DNA of 64,000 nucleotides from Psococerastis gibbosa (lineage: Eukaryota > Arthropoda > Insecta > Psocodea > Psocidae): positions 17,767,344 through 17,831,343 of the forward strand of contig OZ020487.1 in assembly GCA_963971405.1 (NCBI GenBank), given 5' to 3'. The position numbers and the translations under genes were made by a program. Below the pieces are notes generated by a model. The model ran no database searches, was not told where the DNA came from, and was given only the letters and a program-made list of their open reading frames with translations. Within the stretch, counting starts at the first letter, position 1; every line of letters begins with the position of its first letter. Positions 58,266-64,000 of the stretch are shown here, one piece after another.

Positions 58266-59363
58266 CCACAGAAGGAGAAATTGATTAATTTCGTCGTTAC
58301 TTTTATATCCGTATTTACATAAGCCTTGTGAAACGTATCTGGAAAAAGAGTCTACGTTCTATGTAAATAAATAAACTGCAAGCTTTTCTTATGTTTATTT
58401 TACGCCAGACCCGCTCTCGCAACCGCCTGCTACCTGTATAAACGAGCCCTAATATTAATGTATTTTAAACAATACCTTTTCTCTTTTGCCCGCACCCTAC
58501 CGACAAAATTTCGGTCAAAGAATATAATTACTTGTAGGCACTCATATTGTTGCCAGGTATGTAGAACTAGTTTAGTGTGACAGTTGTGGACCCGCCAGCT
58601 CACGTCCTCTGTTCTGTATGCATCCTAATTTGATTTGTAAAGGCATGTTTACATGCATACAAGAGTCAGTCATTAAGATGGTAAACATGGCTTATCATCA
58701 TGACGTTCGTCCGTGAAAAAGTACTTAAGATCAAGGCCGGGGTAGTGTTGGAATCGTTCCTAATTTTCCCAATTTTCCTATGAAATCCATTGATGCCATA
58801 CTGTACTCCCTGCACATACTGCCGACCAAGGCTGCCTGGGGGGGGGGGGGGTTCACTGGTCTAGATCCACTAAATAGAATGGAGTTATATATAAAAATCT
58901 TTTAGGTATCTCACCTCTGGTGACTTCAGATGGACCCCCCCCCCAAAAAAAAATTGTGGCTACGGCCCTGCTGCTGACTTTTCTTAAGCGGCTCTTTATT
59001 CGGTCGGCGACACGGATCTTCACTTTCCATGAGTTCTGGGTTTGTGCATCTTCTCTGATGACAGGTAAAGGGTCTTGAAGTCCTCCCTCGCTGCCATCTT
59101 CTCTCCTCTTCGTGTGGCCGCGCCATGCAAACCTCCGCTCTCTGACTTTTTTGGTGTAGGGGTCTGTTAGTTTATCCCCGAGGGATGACATCTCCGCCAA
59201 ATTCAGCAGTTGTTCTTCTTCATTTCGAAAGTGACCAGTACTCCGTAACGTATATATATGGTCTTACCTCTTGTTCGTTAATGCCCCTTCAGTTTTTCCA
59301 GCATACTGCGTTAGGAGAAATATACTTAACGAAAGTCTCTAGGGGGTTTGAGGGGAGGTTTTT
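58266..59363. other. Intergenic stretch
   Basis: G run at about 58839-58850 and C run at about 58936-58944 mark degraded MITEs. The minus-strand open frame at 58853-59200 has no recognised match. Confidence 0.35.
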
Positions 59364-60060
59364 TTGCTTTCCAATTTATACGTAGTATAAGGAAAGCTTT
59401 GTGATGGTCGAAATTTTCGATTCCGAGATTTCAACGGATTTACACGTTTTGAGGTCCCAGGAACCCAAAAAGTGGTTTTTACGAAATGTCTGTCTGTCTG
59501 TCTGTGCGTCGGTTTCCGGGCAAACTACGCGGTCGATTTCGATGAAATTCGGCATGTAGGCTTACAAAAATCATGCCTCGGAACGATTTGTTTTATTTTG
59601 GGCTAACTCCATTTGGGGGGTTTTTATTTTCAAAAAACTCCAAAAAAACGTCTAAAAAAATTATTTTCCAAAAACGGCTCCAAGGATTTCTTTTAAATTC
59701 ACATATATTCTAGTCGTTATTAATGTTGACAAAATGCGGGGGGTCGCTTGCCCCTTGATAGTTTGCATCTGGGGGTAAAAAAATAAGAATAACTCAATTT
59801 TAATGAAAAATGACTAAAATATAATTTTTCTGCGAAACCTTTCTATCGATGATTTCTACCTTCAGGCATGTTTTAGGTGTCAAATTGAGTAACGAAACTG
59901 GACAGGTTGCTTTCCCAAAAAACTATTTGGTTTTGCACGAAAAATTATTTTTTGGAAAAATGATAGACAATTCACGTTCAAATGCATTGCATGCCCTGTC
60001 ATAATTACTGTGTGGTAATGTGTTGGTCTGACCTATCTATAATTTATTAATAATAATTAT
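59364..60060 (+). repeat. Repeat R, long copy 2
   Basis: Colinear with 45225-45920, including (TGTC)n at 59488-59505, AAACTACGCGGTCGATTTCG and TGTTGGTCTGACCTATCTA. The shared right end at the same motif suggests a real element boundary near 60050. Confidence 0.8.
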
Positions 60061-62586
60061 ATTATAAATTCGCCCATGTATAAATTAAAGACACATTTCT
60101 TTCTTTCCTTATGAATTTCAGCAGTTTATAAGCTGGCCTTAGTTGTCTTATGTAGGAAAATAAATTTTGATGTGTGATGTAACGGGGAATTGATATGATA
60201 TCACTGTCGGTGCTCCCCTTCCTTGCTACTTTATTGGCTGTTCACCAGTTGGTGTTGCGTAATGGGGGAGTACGGTTGCTGTAGGGGGTGATTTCGTATG
60301 CCTATACAAGCTTACTCACTATAAGGGCAGCAACGACGACAGCCTCCCGTCCTGGTACCTAATATACAGGTCGCCGCAAGTGACATTTAGTAAGCTAACA
60401 TTAGGTGTTTGTTCCGTTTTGGGTGAGCTAGGTTTTTTGAAGTAATTTTTGATTCTGATGTACACGTACTACCCAACCACGGTGAGATGACATTTGAAAT
60501 ACTTATATAAAAACTCAATGTTGCGCTTATGCAAGTTTTCGAATTAACAAAGTGTTCCAAATGCCATCCTATCGTGGACAGGTAGTATATGACACTATTC
60601 ACATGTTCGCAGGTTTACACAGTGTGTTTTCGCTGTTTTGGTGATAGGTATACTCAGCCTAGTTGATGCTGAAATAAGGATCGCGCGTTGATTCTGCCCT
60701 AAGTGTGAAACCCTGGGGCCCTCATCTGACTTTACCCATTTGTTTATTTTTTAGGATGGCTGTAAGGATTTTAACGTACTATTTTATTTATAAAATGTTT
60801 ATGATTTACTCTTTCGAATATGGGTCGGTGTGATATATTTTGTAATTTTGATGGATACCATTTGCCAAGCGTGATAGTGATAAATACTGATGATTTAATT
60901 TAATGAAAACCTTGCACCAATTTCATGTGAGTCCCTACATCTTACGTGACTCAATACCTTTCTTCATCCCGTATTGTGGCTGTAATCATTTAAATCCTAA
61001 GGTTACAGGTAATGAATGGCCGCGTTAACCACTACAATGGTTTTGCGGCGAATATTATCAGATGTGTTCGCCTGGAATGTCCCAGAGCTAGGCATTCTAC
61101 GAATGACTATTACCATTAAATTTCTTGTTGTTTCTTTATGATTGATAAGAACTGCATCTATCATTTGATGGGTGAACAATTAAGGGTACGCACACACTTA
61201 TGGCAATTGTTATACTTATCAATAATTACTAGGAAATATGTATTTTTTTTTTCTAAAACAAAACCTTGTTTAGAAAAGCAACCGGTTCGGTTTTGTTACT
61301 CTATTTAGCACTTACATACTTACATACTTGAAATTAGAAAGCATCGATTGATAGGTTCACCAGGAAAATAGTTTTTAGTAATTTTTCGTGAAAATTGAAG
61401 TTTTTTATTTATTTTTCACCCTGAACCAAACTATCAAAAGGGAAGTGACCTATTATTATTATTTTTAGCCTGCCTATGAGAAACCGATGGATTTGATTTG
61501 TTTGGTCCGCATGAGAGCTTTCTCTCACGTAATTTTAATTGGATTGTACTAGTAGCTTAAACAAAAATATTCATTGCGTAAGTTAGTAGCGAGCGGCGGA
61601 AGATCGTCCGAGCTGGCGTGGTGTAGTGGCAGCGGCCAAAAGTCCCCCCGGGCTGGACGCGCCAACCTAATAAGTAAAGTCATTCGTAAATTAGTACTAC
61701 AAGTAGTATACTGAATATTGTACAATACAAGTTCGTACTCTACATGAACGGGTTTTGGCTTTTGTCCATGACTACTTGAGACTGCAAAGTCGCTTCCCTT
61801 CACTTGTTTGGCATGGTGAAGCCTGAAGGTTGTTGTATATACGTACGTACGTACAGTACCACCTACTGATTGTCATGATGACTGGACAAAATTGCCAATA
61901 TTAAGGAATGTCTATAAAAAGCTCTTGCGTATTAGTATTGTAGAAGTAAATTATAGGATAATTTTATAGTATAGTAATTGATATGTTTCCTTAATTATTG
62001 AAGAGTAATAATCTATATAAAGCCCTTGCCATTTTTCGTTTCGTAAAGCATTGTTCATGTTATTAATTTGGTATTATTTAAAAAGTTTTACTGTATATTC
62101 CTGTTGACAGCGTTTGTGTCAACGTTTTCTATGCATTATTTTAAAATATAGTAAAATATGAATAATATATAATGTTATTATTCTTATTACTATATTATAA
62201 TTATTATTACATTATTTATGGATGACATCCCGCTTAACTTCTTTGAATAATAGGCTATATTATAATTTTTGAAAACCTATTTTAATGCATTAGCGGATTT
62301 ATCTTATGCCACTTATTTTTTTTCCCTAAAAAACTTTATCAATTTAAGTGTGATGGTTGAAAAGTGGGGAAAATGTGACGTCATTTGGGACGCGGCGGAG
62401 TGCCGCCACTATTAATTCCCTAACGGCCTAACACTCAAGACGAAATGCGACGTTATTTCAAGGCCACCCGTATGTATGTGTGCCGGCGTAATTCACAGTT
62501 AAAAACACCATCATTTATTTATTTTTTAATTTATACAATTTTTCATGCAAAAAACATTGTATTTTTGTATTTTGTAATTTGTATTA
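60061..62586. other. Intergenic stretch with repeat R fragment
   Basis: A reverse decayed fragment of repeat R lies at about 61235-61460 (AAAGCAACCGGTTCGGTTTT, GTTACTCTATTTAGCAC). (TACG)n is at about 61839-61853. No gene could be supported. Confidence 0.4.
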
Positions 62587-63362
62587 AGAGGATGCTGGCC
62601 GTACACATTGGCCACCCCTGTAAGGTGCCCATTCATTGACCGGCTAGGGCTATTTCCAACAACGGTGACGTGGTAGCAGACATTCAAGACTTAGGTGGCG
62701 TTTCCACCGACCTCGCATTGCAGAATTGACGGAAATGTTTATTTTCCTCTATGCCTTAGTTAAAATTGATCAATGATCATACAGTAAAATCACAAACAAA
62801 CAAACTAAAATCAAAAAATGGCGTCATGGGATATGTTAAGTACAAACATTTTAATAGATTTCTATAAAAAGAAAAATTCTAATTTCCGTCAATGTCATTT
62901 GCATTCTGCAATGCGAGATCAGTGGAAACGCAACCTAAGTCCTGAGTGTCTGCTACCACGTCACTGTTTTTGGAAATAGCCCTAGCCGGTCAATGGAATG
63001 GGCGCGTATCACCCTGAATCAGGTTGGCTTATATGTTTTACTTAAGTTAATACTTAAATTGATAAAGAATTGGTCTACTCAATTGCTAGAGGACTATTTC
63101 ATACACCCTATTATAAGGTGTTTTTCATTTTTGTTTGTATAATTTTTTCATAAATTCGATAATTCAGTGAATCTCTCAGTTTAACGGAAAACCCTCGAGA
63201 CCAAAACTAAATAAATCGTTGTAGTATTATGCATGAAATAGTCCTCTATCAATTGAGTAGACCAAATCTATGTAACTTGAAGTATTAACATAAATAATAA
63301 ATATAAACCAACCTATCTTAGGGTGATTCAGGGGTGGCCAATGTGTACAGCCAGCTTCCTCT
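62587..63362. mobile_element. MITE family T, copy 2, interrupted by C5
   Basis: Ends GAGGATGCTGGCCGTACACA and (reverse) TGTGTACAGCCAGCTTCCTC, both next to TTAA-like sites (62585-62588 area and 63362-63365). Inner blocks ATTGGCCACCCCTG and CAGGGGTGGCCAAT pair. Element C5 is inserted just inside the left end, so the original MITE was about 390 bp. Confidence 0.7.
62624..63006. mobile_element. Nested palindromic MITE, copy C5 (383 bp)
   Basis: TAA on the left (62621-62623) and TAT on the right. The interior is oriented as in C3 and C4. The insertion splits MITE-T copy 2. Confidence 0.83.
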
Positions 63363-64000
63363 TAAGCTACCTTATCTAGGTTAATTTAAATAATTTAATC
63401 TTACATCCGGATAAGTTATTATTTTCGTCCCGTGCTCAGCCTACTGCTAATTTGTCACACCGCACACTGGCGGCCGGCCATTGGCGTGCATCAGCTGCTC
63501 AGTCTTTATTTACGTTCCCCTGCTTGTGAATTCGTTCCAGCAGTGTTGGCTTTGTTGTTTTTATCGTTTCTCACCGAGCTTTCGCCCTTTTACCTCGAGT
63601 TTGCTTGTGAAATGTGATATATTCGTCTTTGCGTACTATTGCTACGTTAAGTGTTTCCACAGCACGTAGTGTATAAGGCAGTAGCTTTGTTTGAGACCTC
63701 TTAGACTCAATTTTAATTTTGGACAAGGTGGTCGGCAATTTACTTAGGTTAGTTGCTATATGAGTCATATTTTATCGTGCGTGGATTGATTGGTGAAATG
63801 ATGTATTTTGAATAGGTACTTATTTCTTTATATTAATGCATTAAGGCCGTCCGTCCGTCCGTCTGTCCAAGAATACACCTGACTATCCTTATATAAAGAC
63901 GGTCAAACTCAACTAAGAGTAAGACTCCCGGTACCAATTTTCTTCCCAAGCAAGACATTTGCATCTTCACTTCGTTGATAAGGTCATTGAATATATAACA
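63363..64000. other. Right end of window
   Basis: Slightly GC-richer at 63420-63680, then a (CCGT)n patch at 63847-63866. No exon or repeat was recognised. Confidence 0.35.

Noticed and set aside
58853-59200. 115-codon minus-strand frame
   Set aside because: It runs through a C-homopolymer MITE fragment and matches no protein family I know.

Overview
The window looks like a piece of a large, AT-rich, repeat-laden insect genome. Genes are few and split by long introns, introns follow GT-AG, and most intergenic and intronic DNA is transposon-derived. The single-exon divergent ionotropic receptor and the TE load suggest a hemimetabolous insect such as a cockroach or relative. That placement is inference; no diagnostic marker fixes the species.

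Host genes. (1) 253-2013 (-): an intronless divergent ionotropic receptor. (2) 6971-11452 (+): a complete four-exon CCDC28 orthologue. (3) 14247-15767 (-): a three-exon mitochondrial thioredoxin 2. (4) 18990-19190 (-): the first coding exon of TMEM218; its remaining exons were not found. (5) 31601-38216 (+): six exons of LPGAT1, from the first membrane segment to the stop; the start-codon exon was not firmly identified. These genes act in unrelated processes (chemosensation, cilia, mitochondrial redox, lipid remodelling) and form no operon-like unit.

Mobile DNA. A nearly full-length but frameshifted LOA/I-like LINE with RNase H lies at about 20314-25800 (-). Fragments of other LINEs lie at 5.5, 14.5, 26.8, 32.7, 52 and 53.8-54.4 kb. 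A decayed mariner is at 27.5-28.2 kb. A complete but internally deleted Tc1-like element with IR/DR ends is at 34838-36180. There are also pogo-like and hAT-like MITEs, two SINE-like families (one with a clear tRNA B box), and an unclassified repeat of about 700 bp seen in at least eight places.

The most unusual content is a superfamily of hairpin elements (4137, 17236, 31218, 33113, 50347, and five 380-425 bp nested versions at 2770, 47351, 50587, 52636, 62624). All share the ends GGCGSNNATTCCACC and a fixed 18-mer about 43 bp from each end. Between these lies a stretch of about 22-25 bp that differs completely between subfamilies yet is an inverted repeat within each copy. A second notable group is three short sequences sharing a 33-nt hammerhead-like core; two are flanked by exact 11-12 bp direct repeats, as expected of small retrotransposed RNAs.

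From 38.2 kb to the right end no host gene could be supported; the DNA is repeats and unrecognised AT-rich sequence.
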